Below are positions 23,801-34,632 of a stretch of DNA of 64,000 nt, in pieces. The notes below the pieces were generated by a model. It saw only the letters and a program-made list of their open reading frames with translations, was not told the DNA's origin and ran no database searches. The stretch is taken from contig NC_049907.1 of the NCBI RefSeq assembly GCF_001411555.2, positions 9,618,243 to 9,682,242 of the forward strand, in the 5' to 3' direction. The translations under genes were made by a program, and so were the position numbers. Position 1 is the stretch's first letter. Each line of letters begins with the position of its first letter. This DNA comes from Juglans regia. Its lineage: Eukaryota; Streptophyta; Magnoliopsida; Fagales; Juglandaceae.

Positions 23801-23966
23801 TGGAGACCTTCACCCTTTATTTCGCATGGAAGAGTGATTCGATCAGGCTTGGTTACTATGGTGAGGTTATGTGGTCATTGTTCATTGTTGGTGAGTTGGA
23901 CTCTGCAAGGTTTACAATCTAGGATCCCTACAAGGACTTTCTTTGGTACATGCATGCATGGAGTAA
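20890..23966 (+). mobile_element. Gypsy-type element remnant, right arm
   Basis: A decayed element with a promoter-like TATATAAA at 21493-21500 followed by a pyrimidine-rich leader. From about 21730 the translation VTSDELEELKATYRIPSQ, then FVLVPAQLPPL, then FFFLSGEGCEYP resembles the N-terminal 'putative gypsy-type transposon' domain of Tat-like retroelements. Around 22870-23340 the frames suggest a coiled coil, and a 'VRDDAWRFGYNEGWNE'-like end can be read at 23280-23330 with frame changes. I see no protease, RT or integrase. A small inverted repeat (acacattgcgg) occurs at about 20880 and 21007. The copy is cut at the palindrome edge. Confidence 0.6.
21493..21500 (+). promoter_or_regulatory. 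TATA box of the gypsy-type remnant
   Basis: TATATAAA follows a CT-rich run and precedes a leader rich in C and T. Its mirror is at 4247-4254 on the minus strand. Confidence 0.5.
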
Positions 23967-24395
23967 TCTGATTGTCGGCAATGACCATTATAATATGTTA
24001 TAATATTATACAAAACCTTGTGCAAAATGTTATAATATGTTATAATATGTTAAAACAGAGATTTTCGCAGATGATGGACGACAATAATAGTTTTTCCTTT
24101 TTTCCGCAGTTTTTCGCAGTTTTTCTGTTCCAAGCATTTCACCTCCCTTCTCTCTGTTTTAACGTTAAAAAGTTCCACGTGGAATGCTACAGCGCGGGCT
24201 CAATTCCCTCTGTACATCAATACATACCTCTTAAATTAAATAAACTTTTAGAGTCTGATTGGGACCCACCCATATATATTGCTCTTCGTCTTCGTCTTGT
24301 GTTAAACACCCATATATATAATGTTATAACCAATATTATAACATTGGTTATAATATTATAACATATTATAATGGTCATTGCCGACAATCAGATTA
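23964..24395. mobile_element. 432-bp element with 47-bp perfect TIRs at palindrome edge
   Basis: Positions 23964-24010 and 24349-24395 are exact reverse complements, starting taatctgattgtcggc and rich in 'gttataatat'. The palindrome ends at 23966, so its last three bases are the first three of this TIR. The interior contains pieces resembling the leader of the neighbouring gene: 'cacctcccttctctctgttt' about 24140, 'ctctgtacatcaatacata' about 24210, and 'attgctcttcgtcttcg' about 24280. It also holds a 12-bp palindrome with a G-box core (TTCCACGTGGAA, 24173-24184). No transposase is encoded. It could be a MITE that captured local DNA, or a product of the rearrangement. No convincing target duplication is seen. 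Confidence 0.75.
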
Positions 24396-24440
24396 TAAAT
24401 TAAATAAACTTTTAGAGTCTGATTGGACCCACCCATATAC
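24234..24440. repeat. 45-bp direct repeat straddling the TIR element end
   Basis: A segment containing 'ttaaataaacttttagagtc' and 'tgattgg(g)acccaccca' occurs at about 24234-24278 inside the element and again at about 24397-24440 outside it, with one base missing in the second copy. This shows that local DNA was duplicated during insertion or rearrangement. Confidence 0.8.
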
Positions 24441-24616
24441 CCTGCATTTCTTTTAGCCCTGTATTTCGTTAAGAAAAGAGCTTTCATCCCAATTTCTTAT
24501 ATTGCTCTTCGTCTTGTGTGAGTAGTCTTTCACCTCCTTTCTCTGTGTTTCTCTACACGCTCTGTACATCAATACATACCTCTTAAATTTCTCCCTTCCC
24601 CTTTCTCTTTTCAGAA

Positions 24617-25933
24617 ATGGAGAATGAGGAGGCACTTCAGCCTCCAACGGAAACAACTGAAAATCCGGTCAAGAAACATATTGCGATGAAAGAAACTGGA
24701 GACAGCGTAAACCAGTACTCTCAAAACCAGGACATTGAAACAGAGGAGGTTGATGAGGCCGAAAACTCAACCAATTGTCAGGTCTCTTTCAAAAACTTGG
24801 AGGACTCTTCATTTGTTGGTTAATTCGAGCTGCTGGTGCAAAATAGTTTATGTTGTAGGATGCAAGGAGTGTTCCTCGTATATATCTTATATATACAGTC
24901 CTTGCTATTCAATGGCTTGTATTGTCTGGGTTGTTATATTATTATAGACTCTTTTGAACTGGTTTTCATAAAAAATTGAGTTTGATTGTTTCTTTGTTGG
25001 CGATCTTCAACTGAGATGTATTCTTAGCATCACATGATATATTTGTTAAAACTTTTGCAGATTATTGACAGAAAAGAGATTTTGGTAAACTCGGTTGACA
25101 AGAGTGATGAGATTTTGACTAGTCCAATAGATAATGATTTAGAACCTGACCATGGTCTTCCAGAAACTCCAAATCATAGTTTGCATGATCAAATTGTTCC
25201 GAATTCTGTTGGTAGGAGCCCAAGTGTTGATCCAGATGTTGATCTAGAGGCTGGGCAAGATCCTCCACAAAGTCCTCGTTGGAGGTCTATATACCTTGTG
25301 GTAAGATTGGTTTTGTATAAAAAAAAAAAAGTTAAGGAAAATATTGTTCTAATCTTAAACTTTATGATTTTGTCACATCTGTTAAATGGTGCATTTTTAG
25401 TGGTTGCCTATATAATTAGTTTATATATGAAATCACTTAAAATATATCACAATAGAAAGTACGATGGAGAATAATAATTAGATACAGAATAATAACTTTA
25501 CTCAATTAATATTAATTACGAGTTAATAAATTTATCATTGAATGTCTAGATCATGGAAGGTATAGATTGCATTGTTGCGGTTTTGGCATTTGCATTAGAG
25601 GTCGCACAAATTATGTCAAACGATAACAAGCCTCTGAAGTGGGTGGTGCTGGGATTTATTGTGGTGAGTTCTCTTATAACGTGGACGATGTTTGCTGTGA
25701 ATGCATGGCAAAAAAATGCTAGGCTTTCTTTTGGATGCTTCGTTCTACCCAATGGACAAATATATGGGAGTATTTGTCAATACATTGAATCGTATACCGC
25801 AATTATTCAGATCATATTGTCAATTATTTCTATTATTATCAAATTTCCAATGCGTTTGACTTTAGGTGAAATTATTATATCTACTGCGATGATCTCCTCA
25901 AAGTTGACCGCCAGGTGCTCTATGAGTGAGTGA
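24617..25933 (+). CDS. Unrecognised three-exon membrane protein (intact third copy)
   Basis: The gene model joins 24617-24814, 25061-25300 and 25550-25933, all introns phase 0, giving 273 residues. The first donor (TTT/GTTGGT) is weak; the acceptor TTTTGCAG, the donor GTG/GTAAGA and the acceptor GTCTAG are acceptable. Residues 1-146 are acidic and hydrophilic (MENEEALQPPTETTENP; DQIVPNSVGRSPSVDPDVD). The C-terminal 127 residues hold about three hydrophobic segments (IDCIVAVLAFALEVAQIM; WVVLGFIVVSSLITWTMFAV; AIIQIILSIISIIIKF). I do not recognise the family. An acceptor-like 'ttctcttttcag' sits just before the ATG. It is the only one of four local copies with all exons open. Splicing is inferred; exon 3 is the best-supported part. 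Confidence 0.6.
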
Positions 25934-26040
25934 TTCCTAGTATTAGGTCGGACTCTTTTGGTTTGTAAAAACGATATGCATGGTTGTAATAATATGTAGT
26001 TGGGTAAGCCATGGGGCTGGTTGGTTTTGAACTTTCTTGT

Positions 26041-26225
26041 TCCGAATTAGTCTTATCTTGAGTTTTGCTTCAGCTTATCCATCAATGTGGCTGCCATTAG
26101 CAAACTCTTTGTAAATTATGTTGCAAGTATTCTCTCTTTATCTAAATACTTTTTGCATATCATTAATCTGACTTTGAATAATTTATAGGTCAATTTGAAT
26201 ATGATTAGTTAATTGAATGAGCATG
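26041..26225 (+). other. 3' flank of the gene, shared with the fourth copy
   Basis: After the arms lose homology at 26040, this stretch ('cagctt(a/g)tccatcaatgtgg', 'gctgccattagcaa') matches 34440-34600 downstream of the decayed fourth copy. It shows that copies three and four descend from one longer duplicated unit. Confidence 0.8.
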
Positions 26226-28130
26226 TTATTATGATTTAAATGCAACCATTTATTTATGGGGAGACTTGATATTGAGAAGTGGTTAGAGAATTTGATTAAT
26301 AAGATCACATGCAATAAGTTTGCAATTGCCCCTAAATTGTAAAGGAATGTTCGATTGAGACTTTAAAGCTATAACGACCCAGCACAATAATTACATAGAT
26401 AATTTTATTGGACCTAAATTATAGGTAGATGGACTATATCGGAAAACTCAATTACAATCTATTGGATAATTTTGAATAGACCAAGAGCCCATAAATTAAT
26501 ATGATAAGTTATGGGTTTTTGATTGGGCTTGATAATTACGTTAAAGCCCAATTAGTTATTATGGATAAGCGTGTTCTATTAATTGGTATTGAGCCCAATA
26601 TATTATTTATAAGCTCAAAAATATTATTTAACAAGTTGGGCTGAATTTTAAACTCGCCCGTCAGGCTTATCAATGACTTACCTAATTGTTTTTTTTATTA
26701 TTATTATTATTAAGAAAAAACCCAAAACATGAACCCAACACAAAACTCAAAGACCCACGAAACGGCCGAACTCATTTACTCGGCATCCCAAACCCATCTA
26801 TAAAGCATACACATACAGTGTTCACCATCACTACCTTCATCAGTCGTAGGCCCCGCCGTCAGTTGATTTCTTCGTCTCAAAGAATTCGACAATTTTATAA
26901 CCGACTTAAGAGTATTATTAGTGGACTTAAAAAAGTTTGACAAATTTGATTAGAAAATTTATTTTTATAAATTTAGCTAGTCATTTTTTAAAAATACTAA
27001 ATAATAGATTCTCTAAATATATCATTATTCTATTAAAATATTAATTTTAACATTTTTATTTATTTTAATTCTAATTATTTGAATATTTATTTGTTATTTA
27101 AAAAGTCCACATTAATTTTCTAACGTTGATATTAGATTTTAAAAGAAAAAATTGGCATCAACGAAAATAATATTGCAGAACTAGAACTTGAAGCACTCCA
27201 GCAAGATGATGTCACATCATTGAAATGATGATTCATGGAGACTGGCTGCCTTCTATAGTTGAATTTGAAATTTGGGCACTTCGTGCCTTTGAGACAGAGA
27301 GGCATTTTCTGGAGTAAACAGCTTGCGCAAAATGAATAGCATACAAGAGAGAGAATTTTTTGTACCAAAATAATATTTTACCAGCAACTTAGACTCAACA
27401 GATTTGATTAGTAAAAATGATCAAAGTTAAAAGTATTGTAGTTTTGTTGAGTCTACTACAGTGAGTTTTTATACAATTTAGTTAAATTTTGGCCAAAATA
27501 ACTCAATTATTTATATCCTTTCCTTTCCCCCACGACATTCCTTCCTCAATCCTTGGCAAACAAAACAGCAAGCCTCCCACACGTCTCAGCTCTTGCCTTG
27601 TCTTAAACCACAGTAAAGCCACCGTTAAACACAAGCAAATAAGCCAAAACCATGGAGACCAGCAGCATATGACGCCCATCACAAACCGCAATAGACCTTT
27701 CACCTTTTCTCCACATAGCACATATTCTATGCAAACCGACGTCCAAAACTCCCAAACTACCACAACCAATGGGAAAGAAGCGTTGCAAACGCACGACAGC
27801 CCCACATGAAAGCTTTCTTCACCATGAAACCAATGTTAGCCACCCTATCTCCTCTAAGCCCAAAGGGTAACAAAGACCACCAAAAGTGATCTGTCTTATG
27901 CACGATATCCCCCATGCCACACTCCCTCTGCCATGGACAATCAAGAGCAAGCCGACGTCGCCTCAGCCACCATCTCCATCATGCCCTGCCTTCTTTCACA
28001 TGGTGTCCTCTGTGTTTCTTTTGGTAAGCTATGCCGCACAGCCCTCTGTTTCTAGAATAAATATATGCTACTTTAAACTGCTTTTAGGTCCTCAGCTTGT
28101 CAAAAGGGTATAAACATATGTTAGTATAAT
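26226..28130. other. Gene-free stretch
   Basis: I find no gene. A 'ctataacgaccca' near 26370 resembles the start of some gypsy LTRs, and a TTA run lies at 26695-26713. Short open frames at 26686-26940 and 27489-27809 show no domain, repeat or composition that argues for coding. The DNA around 27500-28030 is C/A-rich and could be a decayed transposon. Confidence 0.3.
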
Positions 28131-28143
28131 TAGAAAGATTGCC

Positions 28144-29038
28144 CCAATGTTGTAATTCTTTTCTCTCTGAGATTTCAAGATCGAGCCTTCCCACGTTTTC
28201 AGTAGGTGGAGGGGGTTCAGAGCTTAGGTTCCGACCACCTCCTCCCCTAGCCAATCCCAGAGGCTTTTTTATTTTTTATGCTTTTCTGTTTACTTTTTTA
28301 CCCTAGGTTTTTCCTTTGTTTTCTCTCCTTAGCATCGATCCTAGCCGATCTATTACTTTCCGGCACCCTTCGACCAACACGAGACGCCGGTTCAACCTCT
28401 CTGGTTGCCGATCTTTATGTTTGTAGAAGAAAAACGCGCTTCTGCTCAGCGCATTCGATGCACGCGCGGCCCCTGATGTGCGGGTTTTTCCATCACAGTC
28501 ATGTCCTACAATGGCATTGGCCCACGCGCGGCCCCACCTGCTTTAGAGGCCTCAGGTCATTCAGATCTGCTCGTCTGTACACCTTTTCAGGTAGCGCGTG
28601 TCCTGCACGTGCCGCCACCGCCTGTGCTGACCCATCGCCGGCGACTTGGCTTAGATTCTGGCTGCTACCTTATGTTACCGCTTTCCCTAACCAGTAATCT
28701 TGTAAGAGGGATCGTGGACCTCTCCAAAAATCATCTCCAGACAATATGTAACAGTTCACCCGCCACCTTCACCACTTCCCGCGAAGGTTCCACCATCTCC
28801 AGCGGTGGTTCCATCGTTCACTTTTTTGCGAACATATTTCCGTCTTTCTATAAGACGGCGTCCCTTCATAAGACATGGGTAGGGACCAAGAAATTGGTCC
28901 CAAATAAACCCGATCACCACTTTGTACTGTTTTCTATTGTTTTTTTAGGTAATTTTTGGAGAACCACACCCCCTCCTCATGTATCACTTTTTTTAGTTTA
29001 ATGAAATTAACTTGCTTAAGGAAAAAAATATATATATA
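28144..29038 (+). mobile_element. Retroelement insertion with 13-bp target duplication
   Basis: The 13 bp TAGAAAGATTGCC occur at 28131-28143 and again at 29039-29051. Between them lie about 895 bp, GC-rich in the middle and ending 'aacttgcttaaggaaaaaa' plus a (TA)n tail. This is the signature of target-primed retrotransposition: a short LINE, SINE-like element or processed transcript. The frames inside (28278-28697, 28501-29001) show no known domain and overlap each other. Confidence 0.75.
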
Positions 29039-29870
29039 TAGAAAGATTGCCATCTTGTAAAAGCTTTGAACTCTTTCAAGTGTTATGACAAAAATGACCT
29101 TGACCTTTTTAGATGGGGTGAATTCGCCTGGGCTTTTGTTATTGATGGGCTTATTCCAATTTTAACTTGAACTGGGCTTAGATGAATTATTTCAGAAACT
29201 TTTTACAGAAACTTTATTTTCTCCTACAAAAATTAACTGAGGATTTAAATTATATTATCTATTATTAAATTTTTACAATTTATATTTTAGTATTAAATAG
29301 TAAGTGAAAATTTTATTTCAAACGTTTAAGTATGATTATGTCTATTTTATTAAACAAAATTCTGCTATTTATTTTAACAAATTTTGTTACAATTATGTTA
29401 CTAAGTTTTGAATTAAAAATAAATAAATGTGTTAAGAATTTAAATGATATTATTATTTATTAGATTTCTTGTAAAAGCGAATAATTATGTTAATGCTAAG
29501 AAAAATTTAACTTGTTATGAATTAAGGCTTCCATGACTTTATTTTAACAACTTGTATAAAGCCTAATTATTCTACTAAACTATGATCTAAAGTGAGAATA
29601 TGTTATTAAAATTTAATTTATTATATGATATTAGTATTTAATGACTTTGTATGAAACATAATATTTATTAAATTATTCTTCTTGATAGGTAATTAATTAA
29701 GTAGAATAATACAACAAGTTTGCTAAAAATATTAGTGACGATTTGGAATTTGTATAGGTAACGAGTTATGAAGTGAAATTCAGGAAGCAGAGCAACGATA
29801 TAAGTAGTTTGATAATAAATTATGATTAACATATGTTAGTTAGTTTAGATAGATTATCATTAAAGTCTAT

Positions 29871-30311
29871 TGTGATACCTCATATAACAAGTGATGGCAA
29901 ATGTTGTATGGAATCTCATATTACTTAGGAATGAGAAGTCATTGCTCTTTATAAGGTTTTAATAGTGTTCCAATTGTATCAGTAACTAGTCATTTTGGAG
30001 TATAGGCTATATGCTTTGAGTCTTCCATTGGGATGTTAAAAATGGTAGCAAAGTCTATCCCAACCAAAAATGTGAGACTTGAGCCATGACACCTACGATG
30101 GACGAACCCGACGAGAATGTTGGGAGTTTAAGGGGGGAGATTGTGACACCCTATATGATAAGTGAGGGTAGCTGGTGTATAAAATCCTGCATTACTTGGG
30201 AATGAGAAGTTATTGCCCTTTATAACGTTCTAATGAGGCACAATTTTATCATTGACTAGTCCTTTTTGAAGTATAGGTTATGTAATTTGAGCCTTCCATT
30301 GGGGCGTTATA
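29871..30311 (+). mobile_element. TRIM retrotransposon, related copy
   Basis: LTR1 is 29871-30040 and LTR2 30142-30311, both about 170 bp. The interior has 'aatggtagcaaagtc' (primer site, diverged) and ends 'aaggggggaga' (polypurine tract). The surrounding homology to the palindrome arms runs from about 29855 to 30453 and stops at 'cacttctaacaca'. It is therefore a relative of the arm segment, clearly older than the split of the two arms. Confidence 0.75.
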
Positions 30312-30453
30312 AATGCCCTGGTTGAATTAAGCAGATTTTGGTGTTTATGTTCCACAATAGACTTTCGTTGAAGAGTCTCAACACAAGGTTTGATGAATGA
30401 TGCCTTTAGGGCTAAAAATTTATGCCATCCAAAGTTTTGTCACTTCTAACACA

Positions 30454-31252
30454 ATGAATCTTTTATGAAATTATGTGGCTACCATGTCATAAAAGGAGAT
30501 AAAAACTGATTTGACATCTAATTTAGATTTTAGAAGATAAACCCAAGTTGATCGAGAATGATCATCTATGAGAATAACTTATGGCCGGTCGGTCTACTAT
30601 CCTCTAAATAACAGCCCTCCAACTAGTGAGTGCCAAGTAGGCCTTCTATATCAGCTCTCATGTGTCTGCACAGCAGAGGATAAAGAAATAAAAAGGCTTC
30701 ACCCTCTCCAGTAACCCTTCCCCTCTCCTCCCTCTCCAGAAATCTCGAGAGCCCCCCTCCCCTTACATGGAAACAAAAAACTCCATTTCCAGGACCAGAA
30801 CCTCGAAGCCCCCCCTCACTCTCTCCTAGGACCATTTGAGACAGGTTCTTTCTCTTTCCCAACCCACAAACACCACGAAAAATAGTGTATAGAGACCGTC
30901 ATAGTTTAAGTCCAGCAATCGTTAGAAAGTATTTTCTTTTATAAATTAAGGAGCTCTTTGATGACAAAGATTTGCTAAAAAATAAGGAGAAATAACAAAC
31001 AATTGGGAATAATTAGAAGTGGTGCCTGCATGTTACAATAACCACTCCGTTAGGCAAAGATCAAATTCCTCGGTAGAGAGATAAAACCCATCAATCTCTA
31101 TTATCAATTTCAAAAAGGCTAAAGCTTCACAAAATCAAAAGCATAATTAAATGGATGCAAAAGTTTCCATCGTTTTGGGCGAGAATACCAACGGGAATGA
31201 TAGACTTTGCATTAAGCTAAATATTTCCAAAGGCTGAGTCGGACCCAGTTGT
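30454..31252. other. Gene-free stretch
   Basis: Contains a C-rich segment at 30700-30820 whose minus-strand open frame (30623-30862) looks like low-complexity noise. I see no RNA gene or clear transposon ends. Confidence 0.3.
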
Positions 31253-31456
31253 TTGATTATGAACATGAACACAAATACCCTTTTTGCAGCTGCAAAATGT
31301 TTCCCTAGCATCAAGGCTGACCCTTTTGATCATGAGCGAGTAGAAGAACAAGCTTCTGCACTTGCAAAAGAATCCTCTTGCATCTGCAACATTTGCAATA
31401 AGGTCTTTGGTTCTGGTAAAGCCCTCGATTGTCAAATAGCAGAATTGCAAGAGTAA
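31253..31456 (+). pseudogene. Possible C2H2 zinc-finger fragment
   Basis: The short open frame contains CNICNKVFGSGKALDCQIAE. Plant EPF/ZAT-type fingers read C-x2-C-x3-F-x-SGKALGGHxxxH, so the first half fits and the 'GGH' and final His are lost. No other finger, nuclear signal or repression motif is near. It is probably a decayed exon fragment or a chance match. Confidence 0.35.
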
Positions 31457-31650
31457 GTCAAAGTAGTGTTGGAAGAAAATAAAGAAGAGACAACATTAGA
31501 ATAAGATTGAATAAGTTCACTTGAACAATTTTGAATCTGAGATAAGATATTATAAGAAACATTAGCAGCTTGATGAACAGGTTCATTAAAACGAAGGTGG
31601 AGATGGAAGTTTTTTTTATTATCTTATTGAGTCATAGATATAGTCAAAGC

Positions 31651-32208
31651 TAGGGGTGATACCCGCATAGTGCAGGGCGGGGGGTACCCTCCCCCCCACC
31701 CCACACTGCACCATGCGGGGGTTGGGGTTTTTCCCCCACCCCCTGCCCCAATGCCGAGGGGCAGGGAAAAAAAACCTCATCTGCCCCGCCCCTCGCCTAG
31801 GCCAACACATTGTGTTTAAAAAAAATTGGTTCAAAAATATTTTTTAAGACCCAAATTATAATATAATTTAAATAATAAATTAAAATTTATAAATATAAAA
31901 AGAACTTAAATTCATTAGAGTTAGATTTTAAGTCTCACATTGCTTAAGGATGACTATTATATTGCATTAGCCTTCTATATAAAGGTTGGCCTAAGAGACC
32001 AAGGCAATCCAATGATTTGAATACAATTTTAAGTCTTTAATAAATTATATATATCTATATACAATATATTTATTTATATATATAAATAAATAAAAATTAT
32101 ATATGTGGAGCGGAGCGAAGAGGGGGGCGGGGCCCTGCTGGGGTCATCCTGCCCCCCGCCCCCACTAGGCCTTATCCATGTGGGGCGGGGCCCCACTGCC
32201 CACCCCTA
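31651..32208. mobile_element. hAT-like MITE with G/C-rich subterminal regions
   Basis: The ends are TAGGGGTG and CACCCCTA, flanked by the 8-bp repeats GTCAAAGC (31643-31650) and GTTAGAGC (32209-32216), six of eight matching. Within about 150 bp of each end are runs such as ggggcgggg and its complement; the centre is AT-rich. Non-coding. Confidence 0.7.
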
Positions 32209-33187
32209 GTTAGAGCCAAATTTGTTGTCTGACCAACTCAAACTCGGCATTAACATTTGCCTCCAACTTATTATATCTCTAACTCCGATATTAATATACA
32301 TAGGTTATAAAAATTTGTACTATCATGTATATATTGATCATATATACTCATATCAAGAGTCTAGAACTTATGTAATTATATTCAATACTATACTAGTATA
32401 TGTTAATTATAATAGAATAATATATTTGTACTATAATATAGATAGGCTAATAGTCTAGTATATGTACACATCATAGTATTACTATTATACATAGTTAAGT
32501 ATAGAAATAATGAGCTTGAGTAGTTAATTAATAGTCTAGTATAATAACATATAAAATTTTTTAATTTTTTTCTTTTAATTATTTTTTAAATATCTTTAAA
32601 TATTAAAAAATAAAAAAATTATTAATTCACTAATAGTCACTTTCTTAATGACATTAAGTTAAAAAAAATGGTCAGTTTTTTCAATAAGCTTCCTCAGTAA
32701 GTAGCATTTTCCGTTTCACTGTTTGCGAAGGAAACTGTCGAGAATATCGAAACATTTTTTTGGCAATAAAATCGAATTGTTTGTCAAGAATCTACGTATT
32801 GGAATGAAAGGTTCAAGGAAGCAACGTGCAATATAGAGAATGAACTTTTCGCCTCTCTTGATTTCAGGATTTCTATTTCAGTCGCTTCGTCTGCGCTCCA
32901 CTACTGGACTGTATGGCTGTGTTTACATGATAAATCCAACTCAATTATCTTAAACTAATTATTAATTTTTTTTATTTCTTATAAAAAAATTAAATTTATC
33001 TCAACTTACTTTATACATTTCAACCTATAAAATTAAACTCATCTCAATTTAGAAAAGTATAATTCATTTTAATGGAATTTATAAAATTTTATTATTCACA
33101 ATTTAATTCAACTCATCTCAATATCCAAACGTAGAGTAAGTAGTTGATAAGAGATGGGGAGTGAGTTTTTTGTACTTGATTAGTTAG
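32209..33187. other. Gene-free AT-rich stretch with a dispersed MITE
   Basis: No gene seen. At about 32920-33135 is a MITE-like element beginning 'tgtttacatgataaatcc' and ending 'ctcatctcaatatccaaac', of the AT-rich kind repeated across the window. Confidence 0.4.
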
Positions 33188-34600
33188 ATATAAAAAGGAA
33201 CCTTGGCGCCGAATCGCCACTTGCATTGCATTGCATTGCATGTCTTCTACCTCTGTACTTCGTTAAAGAAACGAGTTTTTTTTTTTGGCCATTTCTTTCA
33301 TCGGGATTAATATATTATTCTTCGTCTTGTGTGCGTAGTCTTTCCCTTCCATTCTCTCTGTTTCTCAACACACTCTGTACATCAATGCATACCTCTTAAA
33401 TATCTCACCCATCTTCCTTCCCCTTATTCTTTTCAGAAATGAATGGGGAATGAGCGGACACTTCAGCCCCCAACAGAAACAACGGAAGATCATTTCAGGA
33501 ACTGGAGACAGCGTAAACCAGTCTCGAAACCAGAAGATTAAAAACAGAGGAGGTTGATCAGGCCGGAAATTTAACCAATTCTCAGGTCTCTTTCAAAAAC
33601 TTGGAAGATTATACATACTAATCTGGAACCCAAAGTGAAATAAACACCAGAAAAATCATTTAATGTTGACATTTTGTACTAAGAAATAGTTGAAAATTTT
33701 TATCCTTTAAATTTCATTAAACAAGAAAAAATTTATTTGAGACCTCAATTGTAATATTATGTACTGAATGTGTTACCAAAATATCCAAATTTTACATGAA
33801 ACTTGTATAAACTAGCTTAGATATAGAATGAAAGATGAGTTTATGAAAAATCACCTGTTAATTTTTATTGAGAACAAATTTTTTAAAAAATTTCTTTACA
33901 AAAACGATAATGGATGAATATTATTTATTGCATGAAAGACGACTATCCTAACAAATCTAAAGGAGAAGTTCGAGCTGCTGGTGCAAAATAGTTGATGTTG
34001 TAGGTTTTAAGATGGAGTGTTCATATTTCTAGCTAGCTTACGTCCAAGCTGTTGTACGTAGCTCAGCCGATTTCTATGTATTTATCGTATACAGTCTCTA
34101 GCATTTCTATGTTTTGAACTGGTTTTCACATACCTTAATGCTGCTCATGTATTTATCCAAATCATTGTTTGCATGAAATTGTTCCGAATTGATCTGTTGG
34201 CAGGAGCCCAAGTATGTATACGGATGTTGATATATATATAGAAGCTTGGCAAGATCCTCCACGAAGTCGTCGTTGGAGGTCTATATGCCCCGTGGGAAAA
34301 TTGATTTTGTATCAAAAAGTTTGGAGAAATATTGTTATGAAATCACTTAAAATGTGTCACAATAGTAAGTATGATTGAGAATAATAACATTACTCAATTA
34401 TTAATTGCAAGTTAAAAAGTTTTGGACTTTAATGGAGCCAATCTTTGAGTTTAGCCTCAGCTTGTCCATCAATGTGGCTGCCATTAGCAACTCTTGTAAA
34501 ATATGTGACAACTATTCTCTCTTGATCTACTACTTTTTACATATCATTCATTTGAATTTGAATATGATAAGTTAATTAAAAAATTATGTTATTGTGATTT
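33188..34600 (+). pseudogene. Decayed fourth copy of the membrane-protein gene
   Basis: A TATA-like 'atataaaaagg' lies at 33188-33198, followed by a leader matching the other copies with a (GCATT)n run at about 33222-33241. The exon-1 ATG at 33438 meets a stop after four codons (ATG AAT GGG GAA TGA). About 350 bp of foreign DNA separates exon 1 from the intron. An exon-2 remnant is at 34196-34305 (aggagcccaagt.. cctccacgaagtc). Exon 3 is missing: intron-2 sequence passes straight to the 3' flank at about 34440. This copy keeps a possible promoter that the palindrome copies lack. Confidence 0.8.
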
Positions 34601-34632
34601 AAATACCTTACGTTTATTTGATAGATTGACTT

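Larger units (their letters stand above)
1781..23966. repeat. 22.2-kb near-perfect palindrome
   Basis: Left arm 1781-12868 and right arm 12880-23966 are reverse complements around an 11-bp spacer. Mirrored features sum to 25748 inside and to 25747 outside a 1-bp indel at about 9278. Differences seen (left base, then right base as its complement): C2056T, G5464T, T6506A, A7827G, A7833G, G7906T, C8667T, G8904A. I saw none from 9279 to the apex. Homology ends at 'ttactcc' on the left and 'gagtaa' on the right; the flanks then differ completely. The arms contain a gene copy, a LINE, a gene-leader fragment, a TRIM and gypsy-type DNA. Their near identity implies very recent duplication, gene conversion, or an assembly fold-back. 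Confidence 0.97.

Noticed and set aside
1781..23966. Palindrome considered as a single giant fold-back transposon
   Set aside because: The two outer ends have no target-site duplication and no transposon-like termini, and the arm content is a mix of unrelated elements and gene pieces.
28278..29001. Two overlapping open frames of 139 and 166 residues
   Set aside because: Both are inside the retroelement insertion, overlap each other in different frames, and have no recognisable domain.
30623..30862. Gly/Arg-rich minus-strand open frame
   Set aside because: It is produced by a C-rich low-complexity stretch; no start context or domain supports it.
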